Below are positions 1 through 10,724 of a DNA stretch of 64,000 nucleotides, one piece after another (position 1 is the stretch's first letter; the number at the start of each line of letters is the position of its first letter). The stretch is from assembly GCA_934047225.1 (NCBI GenBank), contig OW203987.1:3127501-3191500 (forward strand), written 5' to 3'. This stretch comes from Ypsolopha sequella (lineage: Eukaryota; Arthropoda; Insecta; Lepidoptera; Ypsolophidae). Below the pieces are notes generated by a model. That model was not told where the DNA came from. It did no database searches and worked only from the letters and a program-made list of their open reading frames with translations. Position numbers and translations under genes: made by a program.

Positions 1-2335
1 CTTCTGCTTTAAAATGGCGGCTGCAGACTACTGGATTTTTGCCCTTTATTTCGTTTCCTAAAACTTCTAACCATTTTCTTCGGATATTTTCAGTTTTTGG
101 AAGACTGTAATGTAAAACCCAATATCATGGTTACTCTAGCGGTATCAAAGTAAATATGTATCATTTCTCCGAGAAAACGTTGTAATTATGCCTTACCTAT
201 GAAACGATATCCCACAATTCCCAAAAATTTGGCTTCTGCAGCCCTTCACGCTGCATGCTTTAACCATTTTTGCAAAAAATGATTAATTTTACAATTTTGT
301 TTTCAAGTGTCACGGCCGTGGCGCCATTTTTAGATAAAAGGGTTACCAGTTTGCAAGCATAAGAATAATCCCAACTTTATTAAGGAATGATTGAATTGAA
401 TGAAGGAATGAATGAATATTTTTCAGGTACAAAAAAGTCGGAAAAAGTGTTATTTCAGTACCATCGGTCATTTTATAGTACATTACGATACGAGAGCGAT
501 GAAACGTTTTCTGAAAAAGTTTCTCGCACGAGTTTCGTATAATTTTTTATAGTACAAGTGCAGAAAATGCCGACTTTACGCACGCGTGCGTAAAGTGGTC
601 ATTTTACGCACGGTGTGCTATAATAATTATTTTTAACTTTTTTGCGAATGGCTGCAGTTACATTTAAAGTCGGTTACTATTTTTTGTTAAAAGTTTATTA
701 TTTTACATTTTTTTAGTGTTGACGGGTCAAATTGTGTAATGTGGATAGTTCTTGTAAACGCGCTGTTGATATAGAACGAAGGACAAGTAATAATTGGTTA
801 TATTTAATAAATACCCTGTAATCAGCACCCTAATACAAACTGATTGCCGTAATCTCAAGTTATGTGCTGTCACCCGTTGAGGAGTTCTATGGTAATAGAC
901 GATTAGTACCAGACGATTTAGTCAAAAGAGAATGTTGACAAGTATTATTTTGAAGGATTCACGGCTCCACTGAGCTAGATTTTATTTGGGAAATTATTTT
1001 CCTTGTTTTTTTCAAGTTTTGTTACTCTTAAAGTTTCTTTTTTCGAATGTAATTTCACAAGATTCCATGTAATCTAGTTACCTGTGGTTAAGGCGGTAAC
1101 TAACCCATCTAGTTTATTCACTTAAATGTTTTATTAATGTCTTGGCAGATCTAATTCCAATGTAATATTGCTACTTGATGTTAAGGCGGTACCTGACACA
1201 ACTATTAGAGGTTCTAAAAGTTTTAGTAATGTCTTGGCAAAATATATGCCAAATGTAAGGTCTTGGCCAAAAGTTTGTAAGAATGTAATATTATCCGTAA
1301 CACCTTCAGTCTTGTGAATTTTTACATCATTTTGTGATAAAGTTAAATACACTTAATTGTAAAGTACCTCGAAGTTTTCTTCAGAACCTTTTACCAACTA
1401 TTAGGTTACAATTAGGGCACTGTTTAATTTTATTTGTTAAGCGGCATGACCGGTGGAAAAGACCGGGTACCCGCCGGTCGTGCTTTCTGACAATGTCGAG
1501 TTATAATTTGTATTGCTTAGAAGATACTTAGATATTTTGTTTTAGAGTGAAGAATACTCGCTTTTATTTTATTTGAAGAAAGGAATCCCTTCCTTTCTTC
1601 AAATAGTAGAGTATGGTCTGTGAACACAAGGAGGCGGAAATTAGTCTTACTCGGTGTGGTTTAGATGCGTCAAAGCGGACGCCTTGTAAAAGGATTAAAT
1701 TCGGAAATAAAAGCACTTGTTGATTAAATTCGGTCTTATTATTGTCGAGCGAGGACCCGACAGTATATTTGGACGAACATTTAAAGCCAAGATTGGTTAC
1801 GTCAGCCACATTCGGGCACACCAGCGAAGCCCATCACACCCTCACCATTAGCAGTTGTCGTAGCCGTGTTGGCTTGGAGACCATCATCATCATCATCATC
1901 GATAGGCTATTGCTAACGCTACAACACTAGTTGCTTATCACAGGCGTGTGACGTGCCGTAACTTAATTTTTGAACGTAGTCGGATGATTCCCCTCCCCAT
2001 CAGAGATTTATTGTGATAGGATGATATTGTCAGAACTGAACTTAACTTTACATGCTATCCCTTTTGTAAAATAAATAAGAAATCTTTATGGTTAAGATAT
2101 TGCAAAAGAGTGATGAAAGAATTTATTAATATAAGAAAAAGTTCTTAAATAAATATTTACGGCAATTTTGTGCTTTTTTTTTTTTTTCATAAATACGCCA
2201 ATTTGAAACTTTAGATACGGCAACTCAAAATTTTACAATGACAACACTGGGGCGGGCGGGTGGTAGAGGACGAGTCGAGGACTGAGGAGCGGAGCGGACT
2301 TGAGCCAGAAATTATAGAGCGGAGCGCAAAGAGTA
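1..2335. other. Intergenic stretch, no gene recognised
   Basis: I see no supported gene here; open frames are short and resemble no family I know. Visible structure: a perfect 22-bp palindrome at 574-595, two diverged copies of a roughly 93-bp unit at about 1081-1258 (each has 'taatgtcttggca'), a perfect 16-bp stem with a 4-base loop at 1570-1605, a (cat)n run near 1886-1900 and a T run near 2172. Confidence 0.5.
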
Positions 2336-2782
2336 GGCTACGTTTCGAAACGTGTGATCTTCGTGCGAAAATTCACTTTCTTAAAGAAGGAATTGAACCA
2401 ATACCTATTGCTCTTAATATGGATGGCATTGCAACCTTTGCATTTCCAAGCCATAATCCTGTCGGAGCAGTTTCGAAAAAGGTTCACCTTATTCGTACGG
2501 AAATGTTGAATTCTATTTTCAAAATTTGTCTGAATCCCGAGAAAAATCCGAAATGACAACTGTCAAGCGAATTTTATCGGTACCCAGACAGATTTAGAAA
2601 TCGCACTTGTCAGTGCAATATTCACATTTTCAGTTCACATTTCTCGAAAGAGTTTCAAAACACTTAGCGCAACTGTCAGTTCAGTTCGTTTACCCTCGGT
2701 TTCACTCGTGTCGATGTTTGAATGCTGCAGGGTAAAATCCGCATCACTCCGAGTGATAATCACACGTTTCGAAACGTAACCC
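2336..2782. repeat. Short-TIR DNA element, copy 1 (447 bp)
   Basis: The ends are inverted (GGCTACGTTTCGAAACG at the left, CGTTTCGAAACGTAACCC at the right), each containing a perfect CGTTTCGAAACG palindrome. A second copy lies at 6353-6939 in CMTR2 intron 2. The copies share internal text such as 'atggatggcattgcaacc' and 'tcgtacggaaatgttgaa'. No transposase is encoded, so it is probably a non-autonomous element. It ends about 180 bp before the CMTR2 start codon. Confidence 0.75.
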
Positions 2783-2963
2783 AAGTGTCCTATAGCGCGG
2801 CGGACTGCGGAGTGTGGAGTGAGCGAGCGAGGGAGGGAGGGAATAGCCGGAATAGGGAACAGTTTCGGGGAAGGATTTGTTTGTTGGTTTACTTCTTTGA
2901 TAACAAAATATAGGTGTATAACTGGATAATTAACGCGCGGTGGTTATTGGTACTCGTCGTAAA
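2783..2963 (+). promoter_or_regulatory. CMTR2 5'-proximal region (putative promoter/5' UTR)
   Basis: This is the 181 bp between the DNA element and the CMTR2 start codon. It is GC-richer than its surroundings (gcgcggcggactgcggag and repeated gag/ggga triplets at 2799-2842) and has no clear TATA box. The promoter role is inferred from position only. Confidence 0.3.
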
Positions 2964-3464
2964 ATGTACCAAGAGACAGAAAACTGCTTCTTACAGTCAC
3001 GTCAAAAGTCTTTTAAAAACCCTCGCGAAAAATTCGACGAAGATGAATTAGACAATTTGTTCAATAAGAAGTTCAGATTCCGTTTCTTTAAGGAGTGGAC
3101 ACTGCCCGGGCATGGTGCCTGGTTCTCAGACCCACCATGGGTCGTTAAAGAATTAAATACTCTCAAGTCCAGGTTGAATTTTAACAAAAGTCAACTGAAT
3201 GATTTTAACATAGAAGAGTGGAGCAGCCATACGAGACGCAGGAACCCTGCTGGAGAAGTGTGCTGGAAGATCAGGTGCAACATCAACCCAGAGTTCCTCA
3301 CCCAGGCTTGGACCAAGTTCTACGAATGCGCTTACACCTACAACATTGTGCCCCAGCGAGCCATATCCAGTGGAAAGATTGTGTCTCTACATTTGTGTGA
3401 GGCACCTGGTGCTTTTATAACATCATTGAATCATTACTTGCAATGCCAACATCCAAACATTGAA
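2964..3464 (+). CDS. CMTR2: CMTR2 coding exon 1
   Basis: Residues 1-167, including the substrate-proximal K118 and the SAM-binding CEAPGAF motif. It ends on a complete codon (GAA) followed by the consensus donor GTGAGT at 3465. Confidence 0.93.
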
Positions 3465-6400
3465 GTGAGTAGCTAATACCTGTTGCTAATTGAAATTATT
3501 TGCACCTGTGTAAATATCACTCAACAAATTATGGTTTACTTCATTTTTAGAAATTGGTTAAGATGTTTATAAAAAGTTAAAGTTTTTCTGAAATATATGT
3601 CAACCCACTTGTGGTCGTATTCAGTTGAATTAAACAGTTAAATCTGCCATCAGCAGCCATCATGTGGAGCACATCCGCTCGCTTCAACCGCTTAATGGAG
3701 CTGGATACATCCAGCAGGTTTAATGCTAGGGTTGGGGTGTAGAAAAGGGGGCACTATGGGAAAAAAGACTTAGAAAATTTTCGCTTGTGCCCCCTTATCG
3801 ACACTCCGACCAATGCTAGTGCATTAGGGTGTTATTATTTTATTATTTAAGCAAATAATACTCTTAATAAACTATTACTGAAAGAGTATTAGGTTGACGG
3901 TCAGGAAGTCAACTCTGTTGAATGTTAATACCATTTGATTAGCCATTGATGAGTTTCATTTAGCTTCAAGATAATGAGAATCGAGTGGCCATGAAAACAA
4001 TTTGGCGGGTGCTCTTAGTACAGCTCCTCTAAAAAGGCCGCTCTGGATGAATCATATTATGATTCTGTTCTAATGCCGTCTCTTTTGCACGCGTGAAAAA
4101 ACTCTGACTCCATCCTACTTTCAAATCATTTTATGAATCAGCCAAGTCAGCCTTTTTAGATCCCCAGGTCCTCTAAAAAGGCCGCTTTGGATGAATCATA
4201 TTATGATTCTGTTGTAATGTCGTCTCTTTTGCACGCATGAAGAAACTCTGACTACTTTCAAATCATTCTATGATTCACCCAAGTCGGCCTTTTTAGATCC
4301 CCTGATGACACCCCTAAAAGACACACAGCATTAGGTATAACAGATCAACTCACCTCTCAATAACCTTAGCTGCTTACATAGTGTTGCCGCCTTGCCGCCC
4401 CATGGTGGCTAGATAGGGGGCCCACAACAATCATCCTGTTGGATAGATATCAAGCAGCAAGTCACCATCTGCCATACTTAAATTTGTGGGAGATTTTTAA
4501 GGCAGATGTCTGTTATCTCACTCCATAGTCCTGTTATCCGGTCCACTTAGCATCCTATCCTCATAGCCCACTCCAAGCTGCTTCCTTCTGGCAATAGTTT
4601 GGCTACTGTGGGGGACTGTCTGTTAGTGTATCTCAATGATACATTGAGGGAGAGGCCTCCATGGATGCAGCCATCTCACATTTAATCACGGAGGATGCTG
4701 ATGAAAGTGTACGTTCATAATAATAATAATAAAATACCTATATAAAAATAAAAAGACATTTCATAAAAAGTTTGCGAATGTTTCTGAACAATCGCCTTTA
4801 TATGCCCTACACTACCTACGTCACTCAAAATGATCTGCTTATAGACTCCACTGATCTCAGACAGTGTGACTATTTTTTTTTACATTTTGTAAAGTTATTA
4901 ATCATTTTTGTAAAAAAAAAAATATTGTTTTTTTAGGGTTCTGCTGCACCTCAAAATGAAAAAATCAAATCCTTATAGGATAACTTTGTCTGTCACAACT
5001 CTTTTGCTTGGGCCCCGTATGAGATATCAAGTTGAAACTGATACCTCCTACGTCTTCACGGTGCTGTAAAAAAAACAGGATTCTTACTTGACGTGAAAAA
5101 AGTTATTGCACTTTACATAACCAATTTCATACAAATTGTTGACACCCATAAGGGAATCAAAACCTTTAGCGCACTTCCGAGTTCCAGTTGACTTACAAAC
5201 TTGAAATTTCGTTTACAGCTACGAATAGGTAATAGGTAGGTCTTATAGCACACACATAGGAAAAAATCGGAAAATTAAAAATATTTTATCATAGTCTAAC
5301 ATAGCCTATCTTTAGTCTATCTTTAGATACATAGAGTTTAATAGATTGTAAGTGTCATGTTAAGTTGGTCATCCATAACTGAAAGTGGAATTATTTACCA
5401 TGTTTTTACGGTTTCGTACCCATATTGTGTGGTGGTATGGAACCCTTTGTGTGCGAGTCCGACTCGTACGTGGCTGTTTTTTTTAAATAATATTTCACCT
5501 TTATTAAACTCACGTTTTATTATATGTCACCATAAATAAATATTTTATGGTTTGTTTACATTTAAGATATATAGCTTCAGCATACTCTATCTGTAGATAA
5601 ATCCATATGTATGATTTATTTTTACTCTATGCTACTGTCTTAAGAGTGGTTTCGCAGCTGGAATGTGAAAAGCCCGCCTTTTTCGAATTAATCGAAACAG
5701 AACACTTAAATTCAAAGTTCACCTATGTATTGTGTATTGCAAAGTTTCAAATGGTTTCTGTAAATTAGAATTCTATTGGAATATTAGAATTTCTAATTTA
5801 CAGAGTGAATTTTGAATTCAAGTGTTCTGTTTTGATTAATTACAAAATGGCAGGTTTTTCAGAATCCGGCTGCGAAACCGCTCTTAACTAATCTGTGACT
5901 AATTTTTCCAGTGGCAATGGGTAGCCAGTACTCTAAACCCTTACTATGAAGGCAACTCCCCATGGAACATGATCAGTGATGATCGGTTCATGTTCCACAC
6001 ACTCCAACACTGGGACTTCGGCCAGGATAATACGGGAAACCTCATGGATTGGGACAACTCACAAGCCATCATCAAGAGAGCAAAGTCTTTGGGGGAGGTA
6101 ATAAACTGTATAGCTTGTAAGGTCTCAGGGACAGCGAAAAGTTTTCGACATACAGGGCTTTGGTCCACACCTTGCGTCACATGAATGCTTGTTTCAAAAA
6201 CCAGCATACAAAAAAAAAACACCAATTGCTAATATTGCTATGCTCTTTTTTAATGTCCTAAAATTCTCTTGATTAATAATCACTACTCAGGTATCCCCCC
6301 ACCCCGCCGCGCTTCGCCAGTGCTGAGTCGATTTCATGTCTATCGTACACTAGGGCTACGTTTCAAAACGTGTGATCTTCGTGCGAAATTTCACTCGTTT

Positions 6401-9400
6401 TTAAGAAAGAGACAAAGCTATATACTAGAAAGAGAATGAAAGATCTGGTTTTGAAACGCTTGCATGTGATTGATTCCCGTGAGAAAAGCGTTTTGAAACG
6501 GTCTGGAGTGACACACGTCAAGTAAATACATAACCTCAAATCAAAATAAACAAATTAAGTAAAGTACCTAAATACCTATTGCTTTTAATATGGATGGCAT
6601 TGCAACCATTGCATTTACAAGCCATAATACTGTCGAAGCAGTTTCGAAACATTTTCCCGTATTCGTACGGAAATGTTGAATTCTATTTTCAAAAATTGTC
6701 CGAATCCCGAGAAAACTCCGAAATGACAACTGTCAGGCGAATTTTAACGGTACCCAAACAGAGTTAGAAATCGCACTTGTCAGTGCGATATTCACATTTC
6801 CCGAAAGCGTTTCTAAACACTTAGCGCAACTGTCAGGTAACAGTTCGTTTACCCTCGGTTTCACTCGGGTCGATTTTTGAACGATGCAGGGTAAAATTCG
6901 CATCGCTCCGAGTGATAATCACACGTTACGAAACGTACCCTAGGTGTTTTTTTGTCGTCCCCACAATCTAGTTAAAAACAGTATTTTATTTTTTTCGTTA
7001 TCAGTATCGTGAATACAACCAACCCTTTGACGGAAGTTGCTGACCAATTCAACACCCCATATATATTTTATTTGAAGAATTATGTATAGGTATAATATGT
7101 ATTTCTTGTATTCAGGCTGAATCAAACAAATGCCCCCTGGAGGGAAAGTAACCTAAATATGAAATTTTACTTAAAGGAACCTTTATGTGATTTTTAAGGT
7201 AAAGAAAACCTGCATTCAAAGAGTTTTGAAACATCACCTGTTTGAAACGGGAACCAAACCAGAAAATTTGTAAAAAAGATATTCTGTATTTTTATGGTAC
7301 CGATCGAAAGGGTCATTTATTTAATGTGTATTGACGTATAACATTAATTACGAATAAAACTGTCTTTAGGGTACTTTCCCCCCAGGGGGCATTGGTTTGA
7401 TTCATCCTGTATATAACTATGTATTATATTATGTACTATTATTTATATAAGCTTTGCTACTATTTGACATACCCTGTTTTATCTATCCTATCGCACAATT
7501 TCTTGCTCCCAAAGATAGTCTGGCAGAGATCACTTTGGGCGATAAGACCGAATATTTGTACTTACCCTATTCGTATTTTAAGTTCAATTTATTGTTTTCT
7601 TTTTTTTTTGATGTGTGACGAAAATAAACCTATATTGTATTGTATATTGCTCTTAAACACTGAGTTACCAGATTTATGTGACCCATTTTGCACAGTTCTC
7701 TATCGGAATGGAATGGACACATACATTTAATAAAATTCTCTCAACTTGTTCCGATTTTAAAAGTCAAGCACAAACGTTATTTATTTTATCATCATAACAG
7801 GTGTTACTGGTCACAGCCGATGGATCCATCGACTGCCTGCAGAAGCCTGATGCACAGGAAGAAGTCACATCTCCGCTGCACTATTGTGAAATTGTTACTG
7901 CTTTGCAGACCCTTAGTGAAGGTAAAATTTGTCAGTATTGAGCCACGATCTATTGTGGATTGTATATGAAAATCTCATTCATTATCGACAACTTCAAACG
8001 TGTGGTTTTAATTAACAAACGGGCTAATTCGCTTAGGCGAATAGCAGTGTGAAAATTTAAACCGTACGTTTTAAGCTGTCGAGTGAATACGATTTTCTTA
8101 CTAGATTGCACCTCCATTGCGAGCTTTTATTTTTCTAATGTTTTAGCTTTAATTAGAAATAAAAAGGTTATTCTCACTCGCTTTGCAATAACGTTGTGTT
8201 TATCCTTGTATGTGTATATACTCACTCCAGAGATGCGACTAAAAATTGCAATGGCAAAAAGTGGGATTTACCAAGTAGATTTACCTTAAACCGAGCAAAG
8301 TAATCTTCTGAGACATTTTATCAATCAATATTCCCATTTTCCAGGAGGCACCTTCATCTTCAAGCTGTTCACAATATTCGAGCACACAACTGTCAACCTG
8401 ATGTACCTCATTAACCATCTCTTTGAAGAAGTGAACATCTACAAGCCTGTAACGTCACGGCAAGGCAACTCTGAGGTCTACGCCATCTGCCTACACTTCA
8501 AGGGCACTGAACACTTGGAACCTTACATTCCTATATTGAAATCTGGATATGGAACTGAACTCTACATGAACACAGCTCTGTTTCCCCTCACAGATATACC
8601 CATGGACTTCTTAAAGCAGGTCGAGGAGTGTGCTTATTACTTCTGCTCAATACAGTGCCAAGTAATAAACAACAATCTTCAATCGTATTTGATGCAGAAT
8701 AATATTGGGCTGCACTCGGATGTGAAAAGAGTAAGGAATGCTGTAGCCTCAGCGTTTATGAGGTATTACAACTTGAGGACCTTGACTTATGAGAAGGAGA
8801 TTCTACATGGACTTCTTCATGAGGAAGATCAGAAGATAAACACGAACCCGAGATACCATAGGGGTTCTTATTCGGAGAGGCAGTTGTACACAGTCATGTC
8901 CCTAAAAGAGAAGTGCAAGAATTTGGCATCATTCTTGCAGACTGACATCTTTTTGAATCAAAACATTTTCATAAGTGAGCAGGTGCGGTGGGTCGACATA
9001 TTTGACGAGAGTTTTATCCTAAATCTAGACTTTACATACGGAAAGCCTCTTGAAGAGTTGAAGAGCTCAAAATTCATCTTTGTGCCGATCTTCAAGTTTT
9101 ACCAGCAGATTCTGGCAGAACCAGAGTTCAGAGAGATTATTCTTGATGATGCTAAGGAAGTTCATGCCGTCAAAGACATCAGTCATTTACAATGCAACGT
9201 AGATGAGTGGAAAACTGTTAACTTTCCAGAATTTGACTTCTCGGAAGACTATGCCGTATTTGAGAAAAGGTGTTTCCATACGCTATTGCAAACCCTTTTA
9301 GGTCTGTCCGAAGGAGATTCCTTAGTTTTGCGGAATTTTAAAACATTGACGCATTTCAACGTTAGTATTTTATTTATTTTATGTAAGAAATGTTTTGAGA

Positions 9401-9648
9401 AGACAGGATTCACAGTCAGTGACGGGATCATCCTAAACAAGTTGGTAAACAAAAATGCGATCAAATTCTTTTCTGTGATAGAAAGTGAATGCAGAAAGGT
9501 AAAAAGTGGAACAAAAGACATTCTGAGCACTCTACCAGTTCAAGTAACAAATTCTGAAGAATTTTTCAACAACATTGTTCTTTATAACAACACATTTTAC
9601 AGAAATAATTGTATGGAGTATCTGAGTGCTATTCAGGAGAGAGTGTAA
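2964..9648 (+). CDS. CMTR2: CMTR2: cap-specific mRNA (nucleoside-2'-O-)-methyltransferase 2
   Basis: This four-exon gene (2964-3464, 5912-6097, 7801-7921, 8345-9648) encodes 703 residues, close to the family length (about 700-770). The enzyme uses S-adenosylmethionine to methylate the 2'-O of the second transcribed nucleotide of capped mRNA (cap2). The Rossmann-type SAM motif [12 protein letters not shown] is at residues 141-152. The catalytic set is visible as K118 (AWTKFYE), D236 (LVTADGS), K276 (FIFKLF) and E313 (NSEVY), matching the K-D-K-E of RrmJ/FtsJ 2'-O-methyltransferases. The C-terminal half fits the catalytically inactive second domain of the family. The start ATG at 2964 is chosen because the frame upstream has only a GTG (2940) before non-coding text. 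Junctions fall in phases 0, 0 and 1, all GT/AG. The Drosophila counterpart is adrift (aft). No AATAAA is seen in the roughly 590 nt after the stop. The gene looks intact. Confidence 0.95.
3729..3811. repeat. Small hairpin element (family also at 23161-23289)
   Basis: The ends are inverted: GGTTGGGGTGTAGA at the left against TATCGACACTCCGACC at the right, with a GGGGGCA / TGCCCCC pair further in. The copy at 23161-23289 has the same outer design (AGAGTGTCGATAAAGG ... TGCCCCCTTATCTACACT) with a longer centre. No coding capacity. Confidence 0.6.
4029..4159. repeat. MITE, tandem copy 1
   Basis: Terminal inverted repeats CTAAAAAGGCCG ... and ... GGCTGACTTGG-type, reading CTAAAAAGG at the left and CCTTTTTAG at the right, with GAATCATA about 20 bp in on both arms. 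The centre carries ATGCCGTCTCTTTTGCACG. About 131 bp. Confidence 0.75.
4172..4296. repeat. MITE, tandem copy 2
   Basis: A second, directly repeated copy of the 4029-4159 element, 12 bp downstream, about 125 bp. It has the same termini and a slightly altered core (ATGTCGTCTCTTTTGCACG). Both copies are followed by ATCCCC, which suggests the pair arose by local duplication of element plus flank. Confidence 0.75.
4933..5483 (-). repeat. GTGCGAGTCGGACTCGC-family dispersed repeat
   Basis: Read on the minus strand it ends in the sequence 'cgagtcggactcgcacac' followed by 'gggttcc' and 'accaccacacaatatgg'. Related copies lie at 34157-34250, 36409-36700, 43320-43440 (minus) and 55548-55817. I recognise this as a common lepidopteran interspersed repeat, but its class is not settled by what I see. 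Confidence 0.6.
5644..5883. repeat. TTAA-flanked MITE, copy 1 (240 bp)
   Basis: TTAA at 5640-5643 and 5884-5887 flank inverted ends that begin GAGTGGTTTCGCAGC and end CGGCTGCGAAACCGCTC. Two more copies at 9921-10461 and 23410-23662 have the same ends and TTAA on both sides. A TTAA target duplication is typical of piggyBac-type insertion; no transposase is present. Confidence 0.8.
5912..6097 (+). CDS. CMTR2: CMTR2 coding exon 2
   Basis: Residues 168-229, beginning [15 protein letters not shown], a highly conserved CMTR2 stretch. Acceptor ttttccag, donor GTAATA; both ends are in phase 0. Confidence 0.93.
6155..7060. repeat. Dispersed repeat interrupted by a DNA element
   Basis: Text at 6160-6352 and 6943-7060 matches an uninterrupted relative at about 59170-59540. 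Shared strings include 'cagtgctgagtc', 'cgtacactag' and 'catcgtgaata'. The element at 6353-6939 sits inside it. Confidence 0.65.
6353..6939. repeat. Short-TIR DNA element, copy 2 (587 bp)
   Basis: Same family as 2336-2782. The flanks are CTA at 6350-6352 and CTA at 6940-6942; the relative near 59400 has a single CTA at the matching place, so this looks like a 3-bp target duplication. Three-base duplications are typical of PIF/Harbinger elements; the assignment is an inference. Confidence 0.75.
7113..7409. repeat. MITE with about 40-bp inverted ends (297 bp)
   Basis: The left end CAGGCTGAATCAAACAAATG pairs with the right end CATTGGTTTGATTCATCCTG. A GCCCCCTGG / CCAGGGGGC block continues the arm. 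No open frame of note. Confidence 0.8.
7425..7650 (+). mobile_element. CR1-type LINE 3' end, 5'-truncated
   Basis: The text 'gtctggcagagatcac...gcgataagacc' followed by 'ttcaatttattgt' and an 'attgtattgtat' tail matches the 3' untranslated region of the fragment at 49268-49705 and, inverted, 62036-62222. Only the non-coding tail is left. Confidence 0.7.
7801..7921 (+). CDS. CMTR2: CMTR2 coding exon 3
   Basis: Residues 230-269 plus one base. It opens with VLLVTADGS, which carries the catalytic Asp (D236). Acceptor ataacag, donor GTAAAA at 7922; the last codon is split after one base. Confidence 0.93.
8345..9648 (+). CDS. CMTR2: CMTR2 coding exon 4 (terminal)
   Basis: Residues 270-703 and the TAA stop (9646-9648). 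It begins GGTFIFKLF with catalytic K276, followed by [13 protein letters not shown] with E313. The rest is the long C-terminal domain in a single exon. The internal ATG at 8401 is not a start because the frame continues from the splice acceptor. Confidence 0.94.
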
Positions 9649-9920
9649 AAATTATTAATTTATATGTTGTACTTTCATTGTTGTTTAATTTTTGCACCGT
9701 TTGCTGACCCAATGAACCCAAGAGTTTTAAACATATACTTAGTATCCAATTTGCTAGCACAATAATTATGATTCTCGCCTCGTTGTTTGGGATTCTGTTG
9801 AAATAAGAAAACATTTCACATGTTGGTGCCCCAACTACTCCCAAAGCACCAGTACACAGATAAAGCGGTGGGGGGAAAGACAAGAACAAAGTGGCGAAGC
9901 CGTCTCATCGGTTTAATTAA

Positions 9921-10461
9921 GAGCGGTATCGCAGCCGGATTGTGAAATAACCGCCATTTTCTAATTAATCGAAACAGAACAATTCACTCAATAGTTATTC
10001 AACAAAACCTAATTACTTATGTAATGTGTATGTTGCTATCGCAAAGTTTCCATTGGTTTCCGAAAATTTGCATTTCAAACATTTTGAAATTCTACGTGGC
10101 CGCCGGCAGGATTATTGCCAGGGGGGTGCATCTACTCATAAATTTATATGATGTAAATGTAATACTTATTTGCATCCCTAGAATTATAAAAACAAAAAAT
10201 TATACGTTTGGGCATTTACGTCACTCAAGTCACTTTTATAAAATAAATTAATAATATATAACTTTTGTGTAGTTTTCTCCAAGTCAGGGGGGCGCAAGTG
10301 CCCCCTTGCACCCCCCTCCCGGCGCCCATGAAATTCTAATTTACAGAAACCAAGGAAACTGCGAATGCAGTATACACATTGAGTGAATTTTGAATTTAAG
10401 TGTTCTGTTTCGATTATTTACAAAAAGGCGGGTATTTCACAATCCGGCTGCGATACTGCTC
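9921..10461. repeat. TTAA-flanked MITE, copy 2 (with insert)
   Basis: Same family as 5644-5883 and 23410-23662: ends GAGCGGTATCGCAGCCGG and CCGGCTGCGATACTGCTC, with TTAA at 9917-9920 and 10462-10465. It is longer than its relatives because of the insert at 10099-10329. Confidence 0.8.
10099..10329. repeat. Small element nested in the TTAA MITE
   Basis: The extra segment relative to copies 1 and 3 begins TGGCCGCCGGCAGG and ends with the near-inverse CCCGGCGCCCA. The GGGGGGTGCA / TGCACCCCCC pair strengthens the inverted-end reading. Non-coding. Confidence 0.6.
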
Positions 10462-10724
10462 TTAATTAAACCGATGAGACGGCTTCGCCACTTTGCTCTT
10501 GTCTTTCCCCCCCATGTCTTATCTGTATACTGGTGCTTTGGGAGTAGTTCAACAGAATCCCAACCAACGAGGCGAGAATCATAATCATTGGGTGTTCGAG
10601 AGTTCAGTAGCGTCCATACCACTCGGTAATTGCGCCGAAACTTGTAGGCTGTGTGGTTTTAGTAGGTACCATTAAATAAATTGCCGCTAACCCACTTATC
10701 GCACTTACTATTGGAATACGTACA

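Larger units (their letters stand above)
3465..5911 (+). other. CMTR2 intron 1 (repeat-filled)
   Basis: 2.4 kb with no coding sequence. It holds a small hairpin element (3729-3811), a tandem pair of MITEs (4029-4296), a minus-oriented GTGCGAGTCGG-family repeat (about 4933-5483) and a TTAA-flanked MITE (5644-5883). The stretch 4300-4930 shows nothing I can name. Confidence 0.8.
9765..10585. repeat. Fold-back (nested inverted repeat) element
   Basis: Arms at 9765-9916 and 10466-10585 are inverted copies; shared strings include ATTATGATTCTCGCCTCG and GGCGAAGCCGTCTCATCGG. The left arm carries about 35 bp that the right arm lacks (9793-9827). Between the arms is a TTAA-flanked MITE (9921-10461), itself holding another insert (10099-10329). 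It begins 116 bp after the CMTR2 stop. Confidence 0.8.

Noticed and set aside
1742..1930. 62-codon frame containing an Ile run
   Set aside because: The Ile run is a simple (cat)n repeat and the rest matches nothing I can name; no splice or start context supports a gene.
2940..2963. Upstream extension of CMTR2 to position 2940
   Set aside because: The codon there is GTG; the first ATG in frame is at 2964, which gives a protein of normal length.
8401..9648. Independent single-exon gene starting at ATG 8401
   Set aside because: The frame continues upstream to a splice acceptor at 8344 and joins the preceding CMTR2 exon in frame with family-conserved residues.
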